Positions 18,295 through 25,674 of a stretch of DNA of 64,000 bases are shown piece by piece. How positions within the stretch are numbered: the stretch's first letter is position 1; the number at the start of each line of letters is the position of its first letter. This stretch comes from Streptomyces sp. NBC_01669. Lineage in GTDB: Bacteria > Actinomycetota > Actinomycetes > Streptomycetales > Streptomycetaceae. The notes below the pieces were generated by a model. It was not told where the DNA came from, did not search any database, and saw only the letters and a program-made list of their open reading frames with translations. Location of the stretch: contig NZ_JAPEQG010000003.1 of the NCBI RefSeq assembly GCF_026339735.1, forward strand, positions 310,001-374,000, given 5' to 3'. A program made the translations under genes and the position numbers.

Positions 18295-18695
18295 CTACCG
18301 GGGCGGCGGCGCCTCACCCACGTGCTGGCCGCCCTCCAAGTGTGCGGTCGTGCCGGACAGCCGCGCCCGCAGGGCGGCGAGAAGGATCTGCGCGTCGACC
18401 GGTTTCATCCGCTGCTCCACCTGTGTGGAGTCGACGAACTCGAAGCCGGCCAGCTCGCCCGCGGGGGTGCACACCGCCCCGATCTCCCCGTCGGTGAGGG
18501 TGCCGCCGTCGAGGATGTAGCGGACCTCGCCGGGCATCCGCATGCCCGGGTCGATGTCGGGGTGGTCCGGGGGCAGCCAGTGCACGGCGAGAAGACGTCC
18601 AGGTTCGCGCGTCAGGCCGAGCTCCTCGCCGACCTCGCGCCGGCAGGCCTGAGTAGGGCTCTCCCCGGGGTCGGCGGCGCCGCCGGGCGCCGGCC
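18295..18695 (-). pseudogene. NUDIX hydrolase fragment
   Basis: The minus strand encodes a full NUDIX box, GAADPGESPTQACRREVGEE followed by LGL, then RLLAVHWLPPDHPDIDPGMR and FEFVDSTQVEQRM. The domain before the box is absent: upstream of about 18695 the sequence turns into an MFS fragment in another frame. A nucleoside-diphosphate hydrolase by family, but N-terminally truncated here. Confidence 0.7.
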
Positions 18696-18699
18696 AGGA

Positions 18700-18909
18700 C
18701 TCCGGCGCCGGCCGAGGCGAACGGCCGGGCCCCGGAGACCAGCCACGTCGAGGTCTGCTGAGCCCGCCCCTGCAGCTCGGGCGGCGTCAACTGCTGGCGC
18801 ACCGAGCGCTGCGTCGTGCCCGCACAAGTCGCGGCCGCCATCTGCACGGTGCCGGTGAGCGCGAGCACCCCCAGCCACCCGGGACCGGAATGGGCCAGGA
18901 GAGCAATGC
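18700..18909 (-). pseudogene. MFS transporter fragment
   Basis: The minus strand reads GWLGVLALTGTVQMAAATCA and GTTQRSVRQQLTPPELQGRA, then QQTSTWLVSGARPF. This resembles a transmembrane helix and cytoplasmic loop of a major-facilitator efflux protein. It is cut upstream by the inverted repeat at 18910 and downstream by the NUDIX fragment, so it is a relic. Confidence 0.55.
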
Positions 18910-18925
18910 TCAAGACCTGTGGATC
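18910..18925 (+). repeat. 16-bp inverted repeat, left copy
   Basis: TCAAGACCTGTGGATC, matched perfectly in inverse orientation at 24786-24801. It probably is the left end of the IS256-type element whose transposase is split by the intron at 19036-22699. Confidence 0.6.
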
Positions 18926-19308
18926 GGCCTCGGGAGGGGTGCTTCGCGAAAAGCGGAGGGCGTACCTTCCCGAGTGATCGATTGATGGTCACCGAGTAGA
19001 CCCGCGTTGCACCGCGGGTTGGGAAGGCACGCCCGGTGCGACGTGAAGTCACATCGCACGCAGAGTCCGCAGGGGAGGAGACGTGTCATGCGGACCTGAC
19101 CAGTGATCAACGGTCAGTCCCCAGCCTCCGGTGCGCCGGGAGTAATCCCGGGGTGCTGAGCGGAGGTGGTCAAGCCCAAGGGCTCGCGGGCCATTCGCAG
19201 GCTACAGGCGAAGGGGAAGTCCGGACGGGTGAGCGAAAGCGAACTCTCGTCGACTCGTCGTCAGACTTACACCGCTCAATGGTCAGCACTCGGCGGTGGA
19301 ATCCTCTA

Positions 19309-20479
19309 GTGTCTCGTGATCCTGTTCATGTCAGTTCGAGTTGTTATTAACGAGTTTCTTCACGTTGGTCGCGACGAGTCGCACCTTCGCGAGGACCTCG
19401 CCGGCGGTCGCGGTCCAAGTGAACGGTTTCGCTGTCGTGTTCCAGGAGTTGATGTAGTCGCGGATCTGTTTGATCAGGACGTTGACGCTGGAGAACGTGC
19501 CGCGGCGGATGGACTGCCGGGTCAGGATTCCGAACCAGATCTCGATCTGGTTCAGCCACGAGGAGCCGACGGGAGTGAAATGGAAGTGGACGTGCGGGTT
19601 CTTGACCAGCCACTCCTTGACCTCCGGGGTGGTGTGCGTCGAGAGGTTGTCCAGGACGACATGGATGTCCTTCCCGGCGTGCGGTTTCACCGCCTTCTTC
19701 AAGAAGGCCAGGAAATCCTTGCCGTTCCGGGTCGGCCTGCACTCGCCGAGCACTTCACCAGTGGTGACGTTCAGGGCGGCGAACAGGTTCGTGGTGCCGT
19801 GCCGGACGTAGTCGGCGGTGCGCTTCTCGCTCGCCGCGAAGGCGACCGGCAGCACCGGCTGGGTCCGGTCCAGCGCCTGGATCTGCGTCTTCTCGTCGAT
19901 CGAGAGGACCACCGCGCCGCCCGGCGGGGCCAGATACAGGCCGATCACGTCGGCCACCTTCTCCGCGAACGCGGGATCTTTGGAAATCTTGAAGGTGCCG
20001 GACCGGTGCGGCTTCAGGCTTTCCTCGCGCCAGATGCGCGCGATGTAGTGCCAGGACACGGTGATGTTCTCGGTTCGCTCCAGGTACTTCGCCAACTCCC
20101 GTGTGGACCAGTGCGAAAGCCCCGTGCCGTCCGGCGGCGTCATGCGCGTCAGCGCGATCACTCGGGACCGCACCCGCGCCGGTACCTGTTCCCGTGCGCC
20201 ACCGGGACGCTCCCCTTCCAGCCCGGCCAGTCCGTGCTCGGCATAGCGGGTCTTCCACCGGTCCACGGTCGGCAGCGACACCGCGAGCAGCTCGGCAATG
20301 TCCTTGCGCCGGCGCCCCTCACTCGACCACAGCACGATCCGGCCCCGCGTAGCAATGTCCGCAGGAACGTCCCGGCTGTTCAACAACTCCCGCAACTCGG
20401 CGGCCTGTTCCACGGAGATCTCCACACCAAGAGACCCTGTCACACAAGATCAAGTAACGCTGACGGAATCACGAAACAC
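19309..20479 (-). mobile_element. IS630-family element inside the group II intron
   Basis: The ends are GTGTCTCGTGAT (left) and, inverted, GTGTTTCGTGAT (right), flanked by TA on both sides (19307-19308 and 20480-20481), the TA target duplication typical of IS630/Tc1 elements. The 1171-bp unit is filled by one transposase gene. It interrupts the non-coding 5' part of the intron and may impair splicing. Confidence 0.85.
19331..20443 (-). CDS. IS630-family transposase
   Basis: 370 residues. The N-terminal part is a double HTH (RGRIVLWSSEGRRRKDIAEL, VSLPTVDRWKTRYAEHGLAGL). The DDE catalytic core has VVLSIDEKTQIQALD (first Asp), HVVLDNLSTHTTPEV (second Asp) and FTPVGSSWLNQIEIWFG (Glu). All three acidic residues are present and no frame damage is seen, so it is probably functional. 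The stop lies 22 bases inside the left end and the start 36 bases inside the right end. Confidence 0.9.
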   Translation of the reverse strand: MTGSLGVEISVEQAAELRELLNSRDVPADIATRGRIVLWSSEGRRRKDIAELLAVSLPTVDRWKTRYAEHGLAGLEGERPGGAREQVPARVRSRVIALTRMTPPDGTGLSHWSTRELAKYLERTENITVSWHYIARIWREESLKPHRSGTFKISKDPAFAEKVADVIGLYLAPPGGAVVLSIDEKTQIQALDRTQPVLPVAFAASEKRTADYVRHGTTNLFAALNVTTGEVLGECRPTRNGKDFLAFLKKAVKPHAGKDIHVVLDNLSTHTTPEVKEWLVKNPHVHFHFTPVGSSWLNQIEIWFGILTRQSIRRGTFSSVNVLIKQIRDYINSWNTTAKPFTWTATAGEVLAKVRLVATNVKKLVNNNSN

Positions 20480-20875
20480 TAGGGCTGGGAAGCCCGGCGC
20501 GGCAGGTCCCCATCGGGAAGGGACCTGTAGGTCACCGCGGAGGACGGCGGAAAGGGAGCACCCCACCCGGGCGCAACTGCACGATGTGGAACACGGAAAC
20601 CCCGTACGGGTCCGGCCTCGTCAGCCGGTAAGCCGAAGGTAACGGAGGTCGAACCCCCGTGCGGGAACAGGATGGTCCAAGAAGCGAACGCCACCAGGGC
20701 GAAAGCCCAGGGGAAACGGCCGCCGACCAGGAGTCCCCACCTGGCGGCTCATAACCCGGTGGACACCAGCCTGTGGCTGGAGCCGAAAGGCGGCTGACGT
20801 GGACCAGGTAGGCCATGAAGAGACGATGGGCAAGCACTTGTACCGAGGCGCAAGTTGGACTGAAGGGAGGCTGCG
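20480..20875 (+). ncRNA. group II intron 5' RNA after the IS630 (non-coding)
   Basis: No gene is seen. Short blocks shared with 9753-10387 (AAGCCCAGGGG, GGGAAGC-type segments) mark it as ribozyme domains I-IV. AAGGGAGG at 20863-20870 serves as ribosome site for the maturase start at 20876. Confidence 0.6.
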
Positions 20876-22642
20876 GTGACCGAACTGGCCATCTCTGAAC
20901 CCCGGATGAACGGACCCGAGGGCGACGCCGAGTTCTGGCACAGCATTGACTGGAGCCGAGAAGAGACGTCTGTAAAGCGGCTGCGTCAGAGGATTTTCAG
21001 GGCTGCCCGCGAGGGTGACATGAAGCAGGTGCGCAACCTGCAAAAGCTGATGCTGCGGTCCAGGGCCAACACGTTGACGAGTGTCAGGCGGGTCTGCCAG
21101 GTCAGCACCGGCAAGAAGACGGCGGGAATCGATGGGCAGAAGGCTTTGTCTCCGGAGAAGCGGGGGAAGATGGCGCGGCAGATACTTGCTGACCCCATGT
21201 CCCACCCCCGGCCCGTGCGTCGTGTGTACATCCCGAAGGCGAACGGCAAGAGGCGCCCTCTGGGTATCCCGGTGATCCGGGACCGGGTCGACCAGGCCAG
21301 GTTCAAGAACGCTCTTGAACCGGAGTGGGAGGCCAGGTTCGAGGCCAGGAGCTACGGCTTCAGACCAGGCCGGGGAGCTTGGGACGCCATAGAGATGATC
21401 TTCAATGTCGCTGGGCGGAGGACCGCCAAGCGGCTATGGGTCCTCGACGCCGACCTGTCAGCCGCCTTCGACCACATCAGTCATCAGCACCTCATGGACT
21501 CCGTCGGCCTGTTTCCGGGACGACGGCAGATCCAGGGATGGCTGAGGGCTGGGGTCATGGAGGACGGGCGGTTCGTCTCAACGCCTGAAGGCACTCCGCA
21601 AGGCGGCGTCATCAGCCCGCTGCTGATGAACATCGCACTCCATGGGATGGGTGAGGTCATCGGGGCGAACCGCCCTTGGAACGCCAAGACGACCTCGCCG
21701 GCTCTGGTTCGGTACGCCGACGACTTCGCGGTGTTCTGCACCACGGAGAACGAGGCGATCAAGGCCAAGCAGGATCTTGCCGCATGGCTCGAACCCCGTG
21801 GTCTCTCCTTCAACGAGGAGAAGACCAGGGTGGTTCACCTCTCCAGCGGGGTGGACTTCCTCGGGTTCAACGTCGGCAGATTCCGCGAGAAACTGATCAT
21901 CAAGCCGAGCCGGGATGCCCTGCAGAGAGCCCGGAAGAGGATCAGTACCACGGCCAGGGAGAACAGCGGCTCGCCCACTGAAAGCCTGGTCGGGGCACTG
22001 TCACCGTTCGTGCGTGGCTGGTCCACGTACTACCGGACTGTCTGTTCGAAGGAGACCTTCAACCTACTGGACGCCCACACCTTCGAGGTCCTGAAACGCT
22101 GGGCCATGCGACGGCATCGCCGCAAACCCTGGGGATGGATCAAACGGAGGTACTGGGGCACGTTCCAGCCAGGCAGGTCCAGCAAGTGGGTGTTCGGCAC
22201 CCCCGAGCACTACTTGCCGCAAGCCTCCTGGATGCCGATCCAGCGACACACCCTGGTCAAGGACGACGCGTCGCCCGATGATCCGGAGCTGGAAGAGTAC
22301 TGGGGGAACCGTCGACGCAAGCGGATACAGGCCGTGGGGGAGCCCAAGAAGATCCTCTCCCTCGCCTACCGTCAGCGGGGGCTCTGCCCCAGGTGCGGAC
22401 TGGATCTGATCGACGGAGCCGGGTTCGACCCGGACGACGTTCAGGACTGGGCCAATTGGTTCACGGGGAGCCTCCGGGCGATCCACGTGCATCATCTGAC
22501 CTACCGCAGCAAGGGCGGCAGCGACCACCCGAGCAACCTGGAGCTGATCCACACGACCTGTCATCGCCAGGCACACGCTGGCGACCGGAAGCACGACACC
22601 CACCGGCAGCCACAGGCCAGCTTGAGCCGGATGCGGGGATGA
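20876..22642 (+). CDS. ltrA: group II intron reverse transcriptase/maturase/HNH endonuclease
   Basis: 588 residues from a GTG at 20876 with AAGGGAGG just upstream. RT blocks: KTAGIDGQKALS, VLDADLSAAFDHI, EGTPQGGVISPLLMN and catalytic LVRYADDFAVF. Maturase X domain: LSPFVRGWSTYYRTV. The C-terminal HNH endonuclease is complete: GLCPRCGLDL, then IHVHHLTYRSKGGSDHPSNL and ELIHTTCHRQAHAGD. It is the best preserved of the three maturases here. It should promote splicing of its host intron and retrohoming into IS256-type targets; the second point is inference. Confidence 0.9.
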   Translation: MTELAISEPRMNGPEGDAEFWHSIDWSREETSVKRLRQRIFRAAREGDMKQVRNLQKLMLRSRANTLTSVRRVCQVSTGKKTAGIDGQKALSPEKRGKMARQILADPMSHPRPVRRVYIPKANGKRRPLGIPVIRDRVDQARFKNALEPEWEARFEARSYGFRPGRGAWDAIEMIFNVAGRRTAKRLWVLDADLSAAFDHISHQHLMDSVGLFPGRRQIQGWLRAGVMEDGRFVSTPEGTPQGGVISPLLMNIALHGMGEVIGANRPWNAKTTSPALVRYADDFAVFCTTENEAIKAKQDLAAWLEPRGLSFNEEKTRVVHLSSGVDFLGFNVGRFREKLIIKPSRDALQRARKRISTTARENSGSPTESLVGALSPFVRGWSTYYRTVCSKETFNLLDAHTFEVLKRWAMRRHRRKPWGWIKRRYWGTFQPGRSSKWVFGTPEHYLPQASWMPIQRHTLVKDDASPDDPELEEYWGNRRRKRIQAVGEPKKILSLAYRQRGLCPRCGLDLIDGAGFDPDDVQDWANWFTGSLRAIHVHHLTYRSKGGSDHPSNLELIHTTCHRQAHAGDRKHDTHRQPQASLSRMRG

Positions 22643-22699
22643 CTCGCACGTCCGGTTCTGAGGGGGCTCCGGTGCAGCAATGCCCCGGAGCTACCCGAC
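22624..22699 (+). ncRNA. group II intron domains V and VI
   Basis: GAGCCGGATGCGGGGATGA ... CACGTCCGGTTCTGAGGGGG is domain V. CTCCGGTGCAGCAATGCCCCGGAG is domain VI with a candidate branch A. GCTACCCGAC is the 3' terminus. Confidence 0.8.
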
Positions 22700-23952
22700 T
22701 GCTCAGCGTAGTCAACAACGACGGAACCACCGAGACCGGATCGCTGATGGACGACATCGTCCGCGAGGGCGCCCGGCGGATGCTCGCCGCGGCCCTGGAG
22801 GCCGAAGTCAATCAGTACATAGCCGAGTTGGCCGGCGAGCGGGACAAGGTCGGCCGACGTCTGGTGGTTCGCAACGGCCATCATCGCGAACGGACGGTGA
22901 CCACCGCCGCCGGGCCGGTCGCGGTGAAGGCGCCCCGCGTGAACGACAAGCGCGTCGACGTGGAGACCGGTGAGCGCAAGCGGTTCTCGTCGAAGATCCT
23001 CGCGCCGTGGTGCCGCAAGTCCCCGAAGGTCAGCGAGGTCCTGCCCCTGCTCTACCTCCATGGACTGTCCTCCGGGGATTTCGTGCCCGCGATGGAGCAG
23101 TTCCTGGGCTCCTCGGCTGGCCTCTCGCCGGCGACGGTGACCCGGCTGACGAAGCAGTGGACCGACGACCACGCCGCCTTCCAGGCCCGCGACCTGTCGG
23201 ACTCCGACTACGTCTACGTGTGGGCCGACGGCGTCCACCCCAAGGTCCGCCTCGGCCAGGCCCACTCCTGTGTTCTGGTCCTCATGGGCGTGCGCCCCGA
23301 CGGCCGCAAGGAACTCATCGCACTGGCCGAGGGGCTGCGCGAATCGACCGAGTCGTGGGCGGATCTGCTGCGTGACTGCCGCCGACGCGGCATGCGCGAT
23401 CCCGAACTCGTGGTCGGTGACGGCGCGATGGGACTGTGGAGGGCCCTCGCAGAGGTGTTTCCGCAGGCCAGGCACCAGAGGTGCTGGGTTCACAAGGTCC
23501 GCAATGTCATGAACGCGCTACCGAAGTCGGCTCAGCCGGGCGCGAAGAAGGCTCTGCAGGAGATCTACAACGCCGAGGACCGCGACCACGCCGAGAAGGC
23601 GATCAATGACTTCGAGCGCGCCTACGGAGCGAAGTGGCCGAAAGCGGCCAAGAAGGTCACCGACGAGGCCGACGAGCTCCTCGCGTTCTACGACTTCCCC
23701 GCCGAGCACTGGGTGCACCTGCGCACGACAAATTCCATCGAGAGTACTTTCAGCACCGTGAAATTGAGGACCAAAGTCACCCGCGGGGCCGGCAGCCCGG
23801 CCGCGGCGCTGACGATGGTGTTCAAGCTCGTCGAGTCCGCTCAGGCCCGCTGGCGCGCGATCACTGCACCCCACCTCGTCGCCTTGGTCCGCGCTGGCGC
23901 CCGCTTCGAACTCGGACACCTCGTCGAACGCCCCGAAACCAACGCAGCGTGA
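22700..23952 (+). CDS. IS256-family transposase, 3' exon (nearly whole gene)
   Basis: With the G at 19035 this exon makes 1254 bases, 418 codons, starting GTG CTC AGC. The protein (417 residues) is a mutator-type transposase: RRLVVRNGHHRERTVTTAAG, VNDKRVDVETGERKRFSSKI, YVYVWADGVHPKV (first Asp), ELVVGDGAMGLWRAL (second Asp), RCWVHKVRNVMNALP (C/H motif) and RTTNSIESTFSTVKLRT (catalytic Glu region). The frame is intact. Without intron removal it has no normal start; an internal ATG at 22747 (MDDIVREGA) could give a shortened product. Confidence 0.87.
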
Positions 23953-24078
23953 ACCTCGGCTGGACGACAGGAACGAAAATTGTTCGCAGGACCCGGCATA
24001 CCTCCCAGACAATGCCCAGGCCCCGACCACGGGGCACGACATGGGAAGATCCAGTTCGACGGACAAGGGGTGGACGGT

Positions 24079-24675
24079 ATGGGGCTCGACTACAGCTACG
24101 AAATCATCGTGCCTGCCCAGAACGTCGCCAGGGCGCTGGTCGAGCTCACCGAGCTGGCGCCGCCAACCCGTCGAATGATGCCACTCACCGTCACCATGCC
24201 CGGCGGTGACCAGGTTGTTGTGCCCTTCACATCCAACTTCAAGAGCGAGCCGGTGGATTGCTCCATAAGCGGCAGGCTTGAACTCGACACCTCAATCATG
24301 TTCGGCGTAGACGACGCAGTGCGCGAGTTCTGCGGGGACCGTGACTCCGAACCCGACGAGTTCGGGAGGGTTGCGATTGGGTACGTCTACCTCACGGTGC
24401 AGTTCGCGCCTGCGCCGCACCCTCGCTTCGCGTCGCTAGCGTTTACCGCAGCCACGTCGGGGATGAGCCGGCTGTTTGAGCGATCCGCAAGCATCAGAGC
24501 CGTGTTCACCAGCCTCACCGCCGCCAGCGGCGGAGTGTGCTGTCTACTCGACACCGAGAGCGACACCTTCCAAATATGCTGGCTGAACGGTCAGCCGATC
24601 CAAGACACGGTTCCCGGCGCCCGCTTCGCCGACTACCGTGATCTTGTTGCAGTGTGGCCCGGCCACGACCAGTGA
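24079..24675 (+). CDS. unrecognised protein, 198 residues
   Basis: The ATG at 24079 follows GGACAAGGGG at 24061-24070. The protein begins MGLDYSYEIIVPAQNVARAL and is a mixed alpha/beta soluble protein with no signal peptide or membrane segment; near the end it has GGVCCLLDTESDTFQICWLN. I know no family function. It lies between the IS256 transposase and the right copy of the 16-bp inverted repeat, so it is either cargo captured in the element or an old chromosomal gene trapped between two element ends. It has no partner in the same operon. Confidence 0.65.
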   Translation: MGLDYSYEIIVPAQNVARALVELTELAPPTRRMMPLTVTMPGGDQVVVPFTSNFKSEPVDCSISGRLELDTSIMFGVDDAVREFCGDRDSEPDEFGRVAIGYVYLTVQFAPAPHPRFASLAFTAATSGMSRLFERSASIRAVFTSLTAASGGVCCLLDTESDTFQICWLNGQPIQDTVPGARFADYRDLVAVWPGHDQ

Positions 24676-24785
24676 GGAGCATCTCACCACAGGCCCATGG
24701 GCTACTGGCCGAACGCGGAGGAAGCCGCCGCGTTCGAAGCATTATGAGACGTCGACCCTGACACAAGGACCAACCCAACTGGGTT

Positions 24786-24801
24786 GATCCACAGGTCTTG
24801 A
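24786..24801 (-). repeat. 16-bp inverted repeat, right copy
   Basis: GATCCACAGGTCTTGA, the exact inverse complement of 18910-18925. ACTATTACTCC follows, 25 bases before the IclR gene's stop codon. It is the boundary between mobile DNA and the hut locus. Confidence 0.6.
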
Positions 24802-24825
24802 CTATTACTCCAGCCCGCCGGCCGC

Positions 24826-25593
24826 TCACCGTCCGTCGATGACGACCTGGGCCAACGACTGTGCGGCGCTGTCCAGTTCCCGCCGGGCGTTCAGCTGCCA
24901 CGTGCTCGGACAACGGTTCCGCGGACCTGCCACGCACAGGGCCGCCACGGCCTCGTGACCGACCAGCACGGGCACCGCCAGCGACACGGCACCTGGTGTC
25001 AACTCCCCCCGGGAGATCGCGAAACGCTGGGCGCGAACGGTCTTGAGGAGCCGGAGGACTTCCTCGCGGTCGGGTGTGTCGGGGGTGAACGCGCGCAGCC
25101 CGGTCTGCAGGACGCCGCGCACGACCGGCTCCGGGGCGAAAGCCAGCAGCACACGCTCGCCGGCGCCGGCGTACAGCGGCAGCAGCTGTCCGACCTGGAA
25201 GGCCAGCCGGATCTGGTGCGTCGACTCCACCTGCCGGGCGCAGATCCCGTGGTGGCCCAGGCGCATGATCAGCGTCACCGTCTCCCCGGTGGCGTCGGCC
25301 AGTTGCTGCAGGAAGGGCTCGGCCAGCTCGGCGATGCGGTCGGCCGGCGGTCCGGAGGTCCTTCCCGGGAGTCGGGGCCCCGCCCGGAAGGCACCCTCGG
25401 CCTCGCTGACGAAGCCGTACTCCCTCAGCGTCCGCAGGTAGCGGTAGGTGCTGCTCAGGGGTAGGTCCAGGGCGGCGGCGAGGGCGTCGGCGCGGATGCC
25501 GTCCTCGGTGAGGACCCGGGCGAGCACCGACAGGCCCTTGCCGAAAGAGGAGTCGCGTCCGGGCGGGACCGACCCATCATCAGATGTTTCCAT
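24826..25593 (-). CDS. IclR-family transcriptional regulator of the hut locus
   Basis: 255 residues from the ATG at 25593. The N-terminal winged HTH (SFGKGLSVLARVLTEDG, ADALAAALDLPLSSTYRYLR) is followed by an IclR effector domain (LAEPFLQQLADATGETVTLI, GELTPGAVSLAVPVLVGHEA). It is divergent from hutH, with only 81 bases between the starts, so it very probably controls the hut operon and itself. By family habit it would bind urocanate or a related effector; the sequence does not prove this. It appears intact. Confidence 0.85.
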   Translation of the reverse strand: METSDDGSVPPGRDSSFGKGLSVLARVLTEDGIRADALAAALDLPLSSTYRYLRTLREYGFVSEAEGAFRAGPRLPGRTSGPPADRIAELAEPFLQQLADATGETVTLIMRLGHHGICARQVESTHQIRLAFQVGQLLPLYAGAGERVLLAFAPEPVVRGVLQTGLRAFTPDTPDREEVLRLLKTVRAQRFAISRGELTPGAVSLAVPVLVGHEAVAALCVAGPRNRCPSTWQLNARRELDSAAQSLAQVVIDGR

Positions 25594-25674
25594 GTGGTGA
25601 GAATAGTTATTTGCAGTATCTGGAATCAACCGGGGAAGCTTCTGTCGAAGCCGCGGTATACGAGGGAGGAATTC
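25594..25674. promoter_or_regulatory. divergent promoter region between the IclR gene and hutH
   Basis: 81 bases, distinctly AT-richer than the surroundings (GAGAATAGTTATTTGCAGTATC). TTCCA near 25586 and TGGAA near 25620 form a loose dyad that could be an IclR operator. hutH has a GAGGGAGGA ribosome site ending at 25670. Confidence 0.5.

Larger units (their letters stand above)
19036..22699 (+). mobile_element. group II intron splitting the GTG start codon of an IS256 transposase
   Basis: The 5' end is GTGCGACGTGAAGTC at 19036 and the 3' end is GCTACCCGAC at 22699. The upstream exon ends ...GGGAAGGCACGCCCG and the downstream exon starts TGCTCAGCGTAGTC; joined they give GTG CTC AGC GTA with a GGGAAGG ribosome site 6 bases ahead. 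The intron is 3664 bases, of which 1171 are an IS630 element. Its maturase and ends are related to those of the outer intron at 7867-14275. Confidence 0.85.

Noticed and set aside
19020..24010. IS256 right end close to 24000
   Set aside because: No convincing inverse match to the left end was found there; the perfect 16-bp match is at 24786.
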